Below, piece after piece: positions 29,501 through 38,406 of a stretch of DNA of 64,000 nucleotides. Location of the stretch: the NCBI GenBank assembly GCA_016858145.1, contig JAEHOE010000094.1, positions 1 through 64,000 on the forward strand, given 5' to 3'. Numbering within the stretch: the first letter of the stretch is position 1; each line of letters opens with the position of its first letter. The notes under the pieces are model-generated. The model saw only the letters and a program-made list of their open reading frames with translations, was not told the origin of the DNA and ran no database searches. A program made the position numbers and the translations under genes. The DNA comes from Edaphochlamys debaryana. Taxonomy: Eukaryota; Chlorophyta; Chlorophyceae; Chlamydomonadales.

Positions 29501-31807
29501 CGTGGTGGCGTCGGCAAAGCCCACCCGGAGGCGGGGTAGCCGGCCGTGGGCTCTACCCCTGACCCCGTTGGCGGTCAGGAAGTCGGCCTTGGAGGGCTGT
29601 GTGTCTCCCAGCCGGCCCAGGGCGTCGGCAGTGTGGGTGGTGGCCACGCTGTTGGAGGCTCCTGAGTCAATCACGGCTAGCGCCGCAACAGGCTCCCCGT
29701 CCTTGTGCCCTAGCAGCACCTCCGCCCTGCACACCTGCCAGCGCCGTGCCGTCACGGGTTGCGGGCGCAAGGAGAGGGGAGGCTGGTAGCGGGGGCGTAC
29801 CGGCAGCGGGGCTGCGAAGCGGGGTCGCTGGGGTTGCGCCACGGCTAGCAGGGTGTCGTGGGTACGGGCGTGTTGCCGTGCCACACTGGCACCCAGCTGC
29901 TGACCCGGCTGAAGATGGCGCTGGGGTTGCAGCGTACGGCCACGCCTAACGGAACCGGAAAAGCCTGGATCTTGTTGAAGATAACCTCCGCCAGCTTCCG
30001 CTCTTCGTCGGGACCAGTGGTGTCCGGCAGGGGGTCGGTGCGGGGGCGCAGCGGCTTGGCCGCCGCCTCCCGTACGGCCGCTGCAGCGGCGGCTGCGGCC
30101 TCGGGGCCGGAGGCGGGCTTGGTGCCTGCAGGGGCTGCGCTCCGGCTTGCGGCTGGCGCCGCCGCAGGGGCTGGCGCCTTGGACGGGGGCGCCTTGGCGT
30201 TGCCTTCCGCGGGGTGCGGGCGTGTTGAGGGTACGGCCGCCCGGCTGCCGTCCTCCTGGGAGCACGGCCGCCCCAGCGTCCGCCGGTTTGTTGGGCGGGG
30301 CGCCTCCCGCGGCCCGTAGCGGCGGAGGCGCCCGCTGGCTGTTCCCGCCGCGGGATCCGGCGTTGGGGCCGAAGCCGGGCCCTGGGCGTGTGGGTCCGGG
30401 GGCGGTGTAGCGCCGTGGGGCTGGGCGGCCGGTGTCCATGGGCACGGGTCCAGGGACGGCCACGGGCACCCGCTTGCGGGGCAGGGTGGAGGTCTCAAAC
30501 TCCCCGATCCGCTTCATAAACACCTGGTCATAGCTGGCGGCAGTGGGGCCTTCGTCGTCCCCACTGGACCACTCGTCCTCACTGGGCCTGTCCCGTGAAG
30601 AGTACCAGTCTCGCTCGGGGTCGGTGCTGTAGCCCTCGCTGTCCCCCTCGTCGTACAGCTGTACGAGCTGCCGCACGCGCCCCTGGCTAGGGTATGGAGG
30701 CAGATCCAGTCTCCGCAGCTGTCTCGTCCGGCCCTGCACCGCGGCGGCTGGTGTGGCGGCGGCGAGGCCGCGCGGCCGGTTTGGCCAGTGCTGGACCATG
30801 CCGGCCGAGGATGTGTGCCACCGAGGAGACGAGTGGCGGGGCGGTAGGGGTAAGAAAGTGTTCCCCCCATGCTCCTCCTCCTCGTCCACCTCGGGCCCGG
30901 ACCCAAGAGTGGAGGCGTGAGGGAAACCTAACCCGTCCACCGTGCTCCCTGTGTCGTACAGGTGGGCGCTGGGGCGGGACCGGTCCCGCTCGGAGAGGGA
31001 CAGCCTCGCCATGCGTCCTGGGAGGTCGGCCGCGTCCCTGGGGGTCGCCGTGTCGTACCGTGGGCGGTGGCGCCGCTCAGCGGAGGTCGAGTCCTGGCGA
31101 CTTGGATATTCGGCACGCGAGGCCGAGGGAGGGCGCGACGCGCTGTTGAACCGGGTGTCGGGGGCAAACCGTACGCCCTCCGAGCTTCGCCGCAGCGGCG
31201 GGGAGGAGCTGCGGCGCCCGGCATAGCCACTGGACACGGCGGGCCCCTCGTCGTCGTCGTCACCCCCCGTGTCTCGGCTCGCGGAGTACGTCGCCCCTGA
31301 CGAGCCCTCGCTGACGTAGATAGCGTCAGCGATGGCGGTCGTGAGGTTGCGTGGCCTCATGAGGTAAACCGCGTTGTAGACCAAAGTGCGTAGGCCGCGT
31401 AGGAAGTTGTGCATGTGGGTGGGGTCGCGGTCCAGGTTGAGGCCGAGCTGCGTCATGAGGGCCACGTACTTGTCCGCATACTCTCTCACACTCTCCCTGG
31501 GCTGCTGCTTGCAGTTGGAGAGGCGGATGTGGAGCTCGCGGTCCGAAACGCCGTACCGGTTTCGCAGTGCATCGCGGAACGCGTTCCAGGAGAGCGCCGC
31601 CGTCATACCGTGCCGCCAGTTGCGGAACCACTGTTTGGCGGCGGGGCGAAGCAGAGCTACGGCGGCGTTCAGGGTTTCCTCCTCCGTCCAGTGTCGCAAG
31701 GTCGCGACATCCTCCAGCGATTCGACCCAGCTTCGCGGGTCAGTGTTCTTGGGGTCAAAGAAGTCCACCATTTTCAACACCGCGTCGTCTATAACGACGC
31801 CTGACAT
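26447..31807 (-). CDS. Ty3/gypsy Gag and aspartic protease polyprotein (1,786 aa)
   Basis: The Gag capsid domain is at about residues 10-165 (FFDPKNTDPRSWVESLEDV, KQWFRNWRHG, RESVREYADKYVALMTQLGL). The next 500 residues are Arg/Pro/Ser-rich without a CCHC knuckle. The retropepsin-like protease is at about 680-790 with the catalytic AVIDSGASNSV and ILLGSDFLG. About 950 residues of Pro/Glu/Ser-rich sequence follow before the stop, which is an exceptionally long PR-RT spacer. The ATG at 31,807 is 269 bp downstream of the 5' LTR and the frame is open throughout. The end overlaps the RT frame by roughly 85 bp, suggesting +1 frameshifting or a mutation. Confidence 0.9.
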   Translation of the reverse strand: MSGVVIDDAVLKMVDFFDPKNTDPRSWVESLEDVATLRHWTEEETLNAAVALLRPAAKQWFRNWRHGMTAALSWNAFRDALRNRYGVSDRELHIRLSNCKQQPRESVREYADKYVALMTQLGLNLDRDPTHMHNFLRGLRTLVYNAVYLMRPRNLTTAIADAIYVSEGSSGATYSASRDTGGDDDDEGPAVSSGYAGRRSSSPPLRRSSEGVRFAPDTRFNSASRPPSASRAEYPSRQDSTSAERRHRPRYDTATPRDAADLPGRMARLSLSERDRSRPSAHLYDTGSTVDGLGFPHASTLGSGPEVDEEEEHGGNTFLPLPPRHSSPRWHTSSAGMVQHWPNRPRGLAAATPAAAVQGRTRQLRRLDLPPYPSQGRVRQLVQLYDEGDSEGYSTDPERDWYSSRDRPSEDEWSSGDDEGPTAASYDQVFMKRIGEFETSTLPRKRVPVAVPGPVPMDTGRPAPRRYTAPGPTRPGPGFGPNAGSRGGNSQRAPPPLRAAGGAPPNKPADAGAAVLPGGRQPGGRTLNTPAPRGRQRQGAPVQGASPCGGASRKPERSPCRHQARLRPRGRSRRCSGRTGGGGQAAAPPHRPPAGHHWSRRRAEAGGGYLQQDPGFSGSVRRGRTLQPQRHLQPGQQLGASVARQHARTHDTLLAVAQPQRPRFAAPLPVRPRYQPPLSLRPQPVTARRWQVCRAEVLLGHKDGEPVAALAVIDSGASNSVATTHTADALGRLGDTQPSKADFLTANGVRGRAHGRLPRLRVGFADATTELNVYLSEAQNYTILLGSDFLGALEADICYSTQCLEYNNADGGRSRVPITFYHPSSPRTQASVPDQEGEESEGWVDFCEPDCTPPASAPLGPGEAPSAPTPSAGAPQTEPVSPRVFPPLSSSPSPGLVNASVPEKPEAPAPWSLSPFSRPVLSQWSEAELAQLDPTVSALLCAIQQGHGSGDLAIAAAERLGLSPGASARFVAAAGVVSGTNAYALATAEAESPLSSGLDSGDEESLRPDAPGTNGSPWRAFPFTSRCRRQLERLFQSSTPEAEDWTFALSGAPSSEDLAPWERSPGSSVLGETETVGPGLPAPLRRQPSEPLVLNVEAQQSPAQEGERPNGAARPTGHATAPTPFSPTPLELLQPLAERLERLSTQLSHEVHLAEDRWALLGDAIDRLYDEWLGRPKPATTRRGPSRPPAPEEELSALTIEVEPEAMEEDFLEPPPPMTFRWTEPRPAVRRRLALPGPDQHGGTPWGFSPRGPQPDYPGPFGDVAPPAAHLATNCQEWFLAARAARPEDVLRSLEHWRQTLDRFCGGGDPHTPPDTACGWSLGSPSDCGPNLPDTPPDPEVGIRPLRRLRPDSPLMQCLPSSPMILTAEVEPSASSPSPRRQRQTQTATDQPPGVAAAVFHWARPASAGPRRLVLHPGRAKGCTSRVCVTLAPPTEEADPPTRHPASERHHLSSPNSAGHTPYQRATKAKTEQPLAGWSISQEIQDLTVRAERLCAVFMAERETMDRQLEQLRLTRFERRVDTPSPSHDSDEPDSPQPSRPASPTPTFPSDSEALPLPVPLGTSQREEWMFMADLEEPKDTDKLAEENCPLSHWTLPAGGVTRRVEPQRLPGRPENPLPPSQEVNGVQPLPSSGPAPADLPPLLAKSDEEDNWEREDEEEEEAAGDWCYWWLECFGTQGSDMPHRPSHDEVLSLTPEDHMRLAREYGRWVRAQRGPADESDPRVPLLREKIDPNLAAELQERLLACLLDNYDMFVLDNGQITRTDWVGSDYRYRRRRASGAQPLSP

Positions 31808-32057
31808 CCTAGCGCTCGTTCGTGACTGAGTTGGTGAGGTGTTGGGTATGGACGGTGGGGGCTGAGGTTGTGTCTTGGTGGGGCTAGGAGGCTGGCTACT
31901 GACTGAGCCTGCCAGGGCTGTCAGAAAGGTAGACTAGAGTGAAGGAAGGGATCTGTCCAACGTGGGTAGTGCTGTTGATAGTAGAGAAGGCTCAGGTTGA
32001 AGGGGAGGGGGAAGAAGTCTCTCGTCCGCAGGGGAAGGAACAGAGACCGTGCTGCAG

Positions 32058-32075
32058 GTCCCGGTAGCGAAACCA
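32058..32075 (-). other. Primer binding site
   Basis: On the minus strand TGGTTTCGCTACCGGGAC follows the 5' LTR end directly. TGG is complementary to the CCA end of a tRNA. It does not match the initiator tRNA-Met sequence I expect; the priming tRNA is not identified. Confidence 0.65.
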
Positions 32076-34058
32076 ACAAACGGGGCGGGCACCGCCTATA
32101 GGCGACAGCCCAACTTTTTCGCGCGCCTCAGGGGTGTGCCAACCGTGTGGGGGACGTGACTTGCAGGGACGGCTCCCAAGCAGACGTATGACGACGCCTG
32201 TACTTGTTTGTTACCTTGCCACTGGGGTACGGTCCACTATGTCCTTAGGCGGTCAGGATATGTACAGAGGCTGGATAGCCGGAGGGCTGGTGTGTAGGCT
32301 TGCAGGGGCCGGGCTGGGAGTGACCGGCGGGGGCTGCAGGGGCTGTCGACACCTCAGGCTGCTGTCTCACTCAGCACCTGCCGACCCTCAGAGATAGGGT
32401 GTGGGGACCCTAGGAGTAGCTTGGTCCGTAGACAGGGACCAATGGGGGCTTGGGGCGATAGGTACGTAGGTGGGGGAACGGCGGAGATTGCACGTGGATC
32501 AGGAGCAGGCAGGCGGGGATGAGCCTGGGTGGACCTGGCTGACGGCACGAGGCACGAGGGGTATTCCGGCTAGGCACAGGCGCCGACCGGCTTGTACTCC
32601 ACTAGCCGCAGTGGGTGCTGCGAGGGCCTGAGGGTATACGCTGTAGCCTGCTACGAGGGGGCGTGATACCGAGGGGCCGAGAGATGCGAGGGGATGTCCT
32701 CGCGGGGATGACCTTCTCCGAGCTTGGGTGTCCTCCGGTCAGGCAGGCGGGCTCTGGTAGCTTCACGAGTTGATACCACCATGATACAGTAGTTCTGGCT
32801 GGCGCACACCGGTCCCAACGTGATGTCTAGGCCGAGGCTTTCCGACTGCTCTCGCTGACGTTCACGTTCCTCCTCCGGGCTTCCTCCTGTCGCACCCTAT
32901 AGCACGATAGGTCCTCCTGCTCCTAAGGGTTTGGCTTCTCGGCGACCTCCTGGCTATCGCGATGGGTTCTCTGCCCTATCGGGATGCTCTGCACGAGTTC
33001 CTTGCTCAAGTGATACGTCCAGGAAGTAGCTAGTGGGATAAGACTGCTCGGAGCTAGCTCACGGGGCGGGCTGTCGCTGAGCGGAACTAAGCTGTCGATG
33101 GCTGGCCGAGGTCGTGGGCACGCACACGCTCGAGGCTGGGGTCCTGGACCTTTGGTGCAGGCCTGCCGTGGAGCGAGAGAGCCTAAGGCGCGAGCGCTAC
33201 GTTGCTAAGCGGTCGCGGGTCGATGCTTGGCTGAGTCGCTGAGAGTCGCAGAATCCTCGCTGGGAACACTTTGGGGCTCCGTTCAGGCACACAAGTGAGG
33301 CACTGGTTACTTACAGTGGCTGTGTGTGTGGGCCATGGGCGAGTTGTCGGGAAAAGACTGGCTCTCGCCATATATACCCCCTCCCCGCGAGCCTGTCGTA
33401 CGCCCGCCACCGTACGCCTGTCCGGCAGGCCCAAGGCCTAAGGCCCATGGCCCCAGGTCCAGGGCCCAGGGCCCACGGCCTCAAGGCCCACCCGGCCCAG
33501 GCCCCGGAGGCGGCCGTAGTCGCGGGCACACCTACCTACAGCGCAACTGCCTACACGAATCGGACTGCGCACGTGGCCGAAGTTGCCCGTGCCATCCTTG
33601 CACACAGGACGCACACGCCTGGCGCTTTAGCCGATAAAAACACGCTAATACCTTCATAGTAAAAGGGCGCAAGGTCCAACCCCGCATATGTCCACCTCCT
33701 TGGCCTGCTACCAGTTCTTGGAAACCGGGCCCGCGCTGGGCCGCGAGGCCCAGGCGCTGCCGCTTGCCACCCTAACGGCCCACCCTGCTGCTCAAGGCAG
33801 GCGGCCACTGGTCCCAGATCAACACAAGCGAGAACGAGTGTCGCTGCTTATCCTGACTCGGCTATCCACCCTAGTGGTGATAAGTCCCCTTCCGCTCCCG
33901 TGTTGGGGCTCCCACCCCGGTCCATGCGTGTGTCGTCCTCCGCGTGCTCCCTTTTCCTCGGGCGTGGCTGCTAAACACAGGTGCCCTGCCCCTTGCGCTT
34001 GTCGCTGCTAAATGTAGCCTTCCCTTCTATGCTGCCGGCCTCCCTTAGCCCAGACAGC
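32076..34058 (-). repeat. 5' LTR of the Ty3/gypsy element
   Basis: The partner of 16,806-18,783. On the minus strand the Gag ATG lies 269 bp beyond it. It contains a TATATA box and a GGCCCA-rich stretch (about 33,435-33,500). Confidence 0.93.
33368..33380 (-). promoter_or_regulatory. Probable LTR TATA box
   Basis: The minus strand reads GGGGTATATATGG about 685 bp into the 5' LTR, the only clear TATA motif there. Transcription from it would place the start of R roughly 30 bp downstream. Confidence 0.5.
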
Positions 34059-35958
34059 GACCCTTCATGTACTCGTTCTGGCAGCCGCTGAGGATATGGC
34101 CGCTGGTGCCCTCTAGGCGTTGTCCGCCGGGGCCCACGCAGTACGGGCACATGCCATCGGCGCCGCCATGTTTGTAACGGGCCGCTAGCTTGGGGCAGTA
34201 CAGCTGCCCCCATCGTGTATGTAGCACCTGCTTTTGCACCCATGGGTCTTGGGATCCTTGGCTGAGGACCAGGTTGCTGGTTCGCATGCACAGGGGTGCG
34301 CGCTGCCCCCCTGGCGACGTCTCCGTCACTGCCCTCCAGAGCTGGCAGTACGTGGTGTCGTTGGTGTATCCGCCGTTGCACCCCGTCAGGTATCGGCTGA
34401 GGCCCCTGCTCAGGTCTGGGGCGTATTCCGTGCCGGCCCCCTGTCTTATCCCCAGCCACCAAATAAGGCCGTGTGGGTGGTTGTTCGTTGGGTCGACGAC
34501 GGTTGTCACGTTACCGGGGACCGTTTCGCCCCTCGCTGCGGCTGTGGCTCCAGCGTCTGCCATGTCATTGCCGTGCAGGCCTGTGTGTGAAGTGACCTTG
34601 AGCAGCGTGACAGGGATGCCCAGCAGTGCGAGTTCATGCAAGCCTTCTGCGATCGCGGCCACCATCTCCCTCGACTTGGAGATATGTAGTTTTCGTGGTT
34701 CCCTTATGTACTTGTATATGAGATCTAGCGAGGCTTGCGAGTCTGTGGCTAGAGTTAGGCTGTTCCGCGTTTTGCCGACCAGCACCACCGCTGCGCGTAT
34801 CGCGGACAGCTCTGCTCTCGTGATAGTGTTGGTGTACCCAGATCCGTTGGGGTCGATGAGCAGCGTCTGCTCCGGGGTCCAGACGCACGCGCCAGTTGCG
34901 GTGCGCTCGCCGTGCTCCATTTGCACCGTGCACCGGCTACCGTCGGTCCAGACTACGCTGTCTGGCTCGTATTGGAGCGGGAGCTGTGCTGGGAAGCTGG
35001 ATTGCGTCCAGCGGCCATGCGGTGAGGGCGGCGAGGGGCCTGCGTTTAGCTGGCTCTTGCCGGGTGGTCTCCGTGTTAGTGATTTAGCTTGTCTGGCTGC
35101 CTCACGTGGGAGCTCTGTCGGTTGGCCCCCACCCGGCGCGGTCTCGCGGCTGCGCAGTGGTCCGCGCGGCACGTCCTGTGCCCCCAGCGCGTTGAGCTGC
35201 ATTCTGAGGCGCCCCCATTGTCCTGTTTTGTTCAGGGCTAGTACCGCTTCCGGGCTGCCAACAAGCAGGATGTGTAGCCCTGCGCAGGCTCCCTTGGCAG
35301 CAGCTTCCATCCCGACCCCCTGGGTAAGTCCCTGGGCTTCTCCCTTGAGCCTCCCTACGGGGTAGACTTGTGGGTCCGCCAGATATGTTGTGTATGGGCC
35401 TGATTTGCTCCATGGTAGTATCAGAAGGGTTGCTGTGAGGTGGCCCTCCGTGTTTTTCTGGGCTCTGGCGCTGGCGAGTGCCCATGCCATGGCCTTTGCG
35501 CTCTCAGCGGGGTTGTGTGGTGGGTGTGCCACGGACAGGCCCGTCATGGTCGCACTGTATGCGTCTGTGTTGGCTCCAAAGCGGGTGTCCTCGGGCCTGG
35601 AGCTGTAATAGGCCGTGGCCAGGGGGCTGCAGTTCAGGGGCGATGCGAAGCGGTCTGTAACCCCCCCAGGCAGTTGCAGGCCGTGGAGTGCGCCGAAGAG
35701 CGCGTTGCTCAAGCTGGCACCCAGCGTGCATTGACTGACCGGTGGCGTTTTCGCCATTTTCCCCCTGGCGTTTCTGCCTTGTGGTGCAGGAGGAGTCGTG
35801 CCACGTCTTCGGCGAAGGCGTCCACGGCTGCTTGGCCTACGAGCTGCGGTCCAGGCCTGGTGCTTTGGTTGTACTGGCGGTGGAGCCAGGCCAGGCGCTC
35901 CGTGGTAAGTGTGCCAATGAGGCCTCCGCTGGGGTTGTACACGAAGGCAGTGTCGCAC
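34059..35958 (-). pseudogene. Dualen RNase H and first half of the restriction-like endonuclease
   Basis: RNase H residues: VVWTDGSRC (Asp), TITRAELSAI (Glu), LTLATDSQASL (Asp) and GNDMADAGATAA (Asp), all four catalytic acids, at about 34,950-34,550. The finger MCPYC...GHILSGC (C-x2-C...H-x4-C, about 34,160-34,075) is the zinc knuckle that precedes LINE RLE domains. The frame ends EYMKGR exactly where the LTR element starts. The first about 80 residues overlap the preceding frame, and the true junction probably lies near KMAKTPPVSQCTLGASLSNA. Confidence 0.82.
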
Positions 35959-38303
35959 TGGTTTAGCGCCATACTGCCCCGAGCCCGGCGGCCCACCTGG
36001 ATCAGGAACTTCTTTGGGGGTTCTATGTCCGAGTATGGGTCACAGGGTGTTCGGCGTATCGCCGTGTTCGCCAAGATCAGCCGGGCTCTGGCAGTGGCGT
36101 CTGCGCCCGGGGCCTCCCATCTCCCTTGCTTTTGCGCGTCGGTTAGGTTGGCATCCCGTCCGGGTGCTGCGTGGGGATTAGCTTCGTGGGCGGCAAGCGC
36201 TGAGGCCCAGTTGGGGCAGCTTTGCAGCTGGTGCTCAGGGACCCACATCTCTTTCCAGGGTACGTGCCTCATGTACGGGTCCGTGACGTTTTGTTCGTAC
36301 TCCTCCTGCAGGGTGACTTCTCCTGCAGGGCCACGCTCCTTGCGGATGAAGTGCACGCGCTCTGGGAGGATTTTCATTGCGCGGTGCATGGCGATAGCAC
36401 CAACAGAGATGGTCATGGGCGCCCATTTAATCAGGTATTGGCGCTGTGTTGTCAGTTCTCCCCTAGCGTGTGCTGCCTTGCTGGCATTCCGCCCAACAAC
36501 CAGTGGCTCCAGGCGTGGTCCCGCAAGTACTGCTTCCACGTCGTTGTCTCTGTCGTGGAGTGCGTACAGGATCTGACACGCTGCCGCGACCGCGTCACCT
36601 TTTGCAGGTGGGACCAGGTTCCGCAGGATCTGGTCTTTGGCGATGCGCCATCGTGCCCATCCTCGCCGCACCCACTCCTTACTGGCTGCGTGGAGGCGCT
36701 TGAGGCTAAATGCGGGCTCAAGGACGCATTCTTCCGGTAAGGGTTCGGGTGGTGGTTCTTCGTCAATTCCCTCTCTTTCCGGGGGGGCTGTGTCAATGGG
36801 GCCTGTGTAGGCTCGGGGCCATCGTCTGCGTGGCGGTGGGGGTTTGCCGCCCAGTGCGGGGGCGCTTGTTTTGCAGTCGCGCATGAGGGCCTGGTATCGC
36901 TGGTATTCCGGGGCGTCTGGCCCGAGTTTGTTCGTTTCTGCCTCGTCCTCGCGGACCCCCGCAGGTGTCGTCCGCGTCTCCTGGTCTCGGCGGCGTTTTG
37001 CCTGCGCGGCTGTGGTGGGTTGGGTATTCATTGGGTCCCCGTGCCATCCTTCGGCGTCTTGTGCGTCTGCCGGGGGCATTGCGTGGTCCGCTGCCTGTCC
37101 CTCGTCTGGGGCGTCCGCCTGTCTGGCTTCCCCAGTGCGTCGCCGCTTCGGCTGTTGTTCTTGTGCTTCCTCTGCGCGTGCAGGGGCATTCTGCTGTGGG
37201 TCTGGCGCCGCACCCTGGGCGGCGGCGTCGCCATCTTCGCCTCCCTCGGCTGCAGGTGCGCCTGGCGCGGTTCCTCTTTGCGTCGGGGGCTGGCGGGGCT
37301 CTCGCACTCCAGATGGGAAGGCACGTGGGTCGAGTAGGCTCATCAAGGGTGCCAGGGGGGGCACGCGTCTTAAGTCTAGTGGGAGTGGTTTGTGGTCTTT
37401 CCACGTGGCTGGGTCGTGTGCGTGTGGGCGTGGGCTGCATGCGGCGCTCACTGCAAGGGTGAACCGGTTCAGGGCGATCTTTTGTTTGTTCCCCACAACT
37501 GCTCCCGGCGTGCTGAGGGGGAGTCTCTTGAGCTCGTCGCTTCCAATTATGTGTTGCTTCGTTGTTTTGTCCAGCAGGTCATATGGGCTGAGGCCAAGCT
37601 CTACCAGGGGCAAGAGGAGCTCCGGCAGCAGCGTGTCGTTACCGCCTTGCCGGTGGGTCGGGGCCAGCGTTGCTGCTGCTTTCAGTAGTGGGTGTAGTGC
37701 GGGCGTGTAGGCGTTACCCCTGTCCATGAGGGTTAGGCCACACTCGCGCGCCAGGCTGATTGCCTTGAGCGTGCTATAGTACTGGAAGTCCGCCCCTAAC
37801 CTGTGTGCCGGTGTGGTGCTTGCTCTTTGCGCTTGCAGCTCAACCATGGCCCGTGTCACCTCCCCCAGGCGTCCCGGGTCATTGAGCGCGAGGACAAGTT
37901 CCTTGGCGCTGGTTCGTGCGTAGGTGGGGAGCAGGGAGCCCATTCCAAGGCCGCACTCGTCGGTGGGTAGCAGAACCGCGCGGGTGGGGAAGCTTCGGCT
38001 GAGTCCCATGGCCTGCTTTGAACTTTTGGCTATGAGTAGGTCGAGGGTTCTGATATCGGCAGGTTTGTACGGCATGATGGCGCAGCTGTATTCAATAACC
38101 GTTTTCACGCAGGTGCGGAGCATGCGGAGCTTCTGCTGTGGGCTTGCCATCGAGCTTTCGATGCAGGCGATCTTCTCTTTCACCTTCTTCGTTACCGCAT
38201 CGACGTGTGGCCCCCAGCTGAGGGTGAGCGTGAGTTGCACTCCTAGGTAGCGGTAGGGCTCCGTGGGTTTAAAGTAGGGGACTGCCGAGCCCCCTATCTT
38301 CAC
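35709..38303 (-). pseudogene. Dualen RT thumb, charged linker and chromodomain-like segment
   Basis: It begins with the post-RT region typical of LINEs (YRYLGVQLTLTLSWGPHVDA, VIEYSCAIMPYKPADI). A roughly 330-residue charged, Pro/Ala/Glu-rich linker follows. Near 36,440-36,180 the frame reads RQYLIKWAPMTI and, after about 50 residues, WKEMWVPEHQLQSCPNW. These look like the YLVKW and TWEPxxNLxxC halves of a chromodomain separated by an insertion. The segment is joined to the RT core by a frameshift near 38,435 and to RNase H by another frame change near 35,750. Confidence 0.65.
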
Positions 38304-38406
38304 TTGGTTTTCTAGCGCGCAGCGGAGTGTCCTTTCGCAGCATGGGCCGTTGGTGCCCCGGTCCAGCCATGCCCTTCGGTGGATGATGCCGGATGCCGCG
38401 CACTTT

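Larger units (their letters stand above)
16806..34058 (-). mobile_element. Ty3/gypsy LTR retrotransposon with PHD finger, methyltransferase-like domain and extra ORF
   Basis: Two direct repeats of about 1.98 kb flank minus-strand coding segments in the order Gag-PR, RT-RNase H, PHD, integrase. RT before integrase is the Ty3/gypsy order. A methyltransferase-like frame and a 474-aa coiled-coil ORF follow integrase. A PBS starting TGG abuts the 5' LTR (right). The LTRs differ by only about ten changes, so the insertion is young. It interrupts the RLE of a Dualen-like LINE. A clean 4-6 bp target duplication is not visible. Some Pol frames are broken. Confidence 0.92.
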
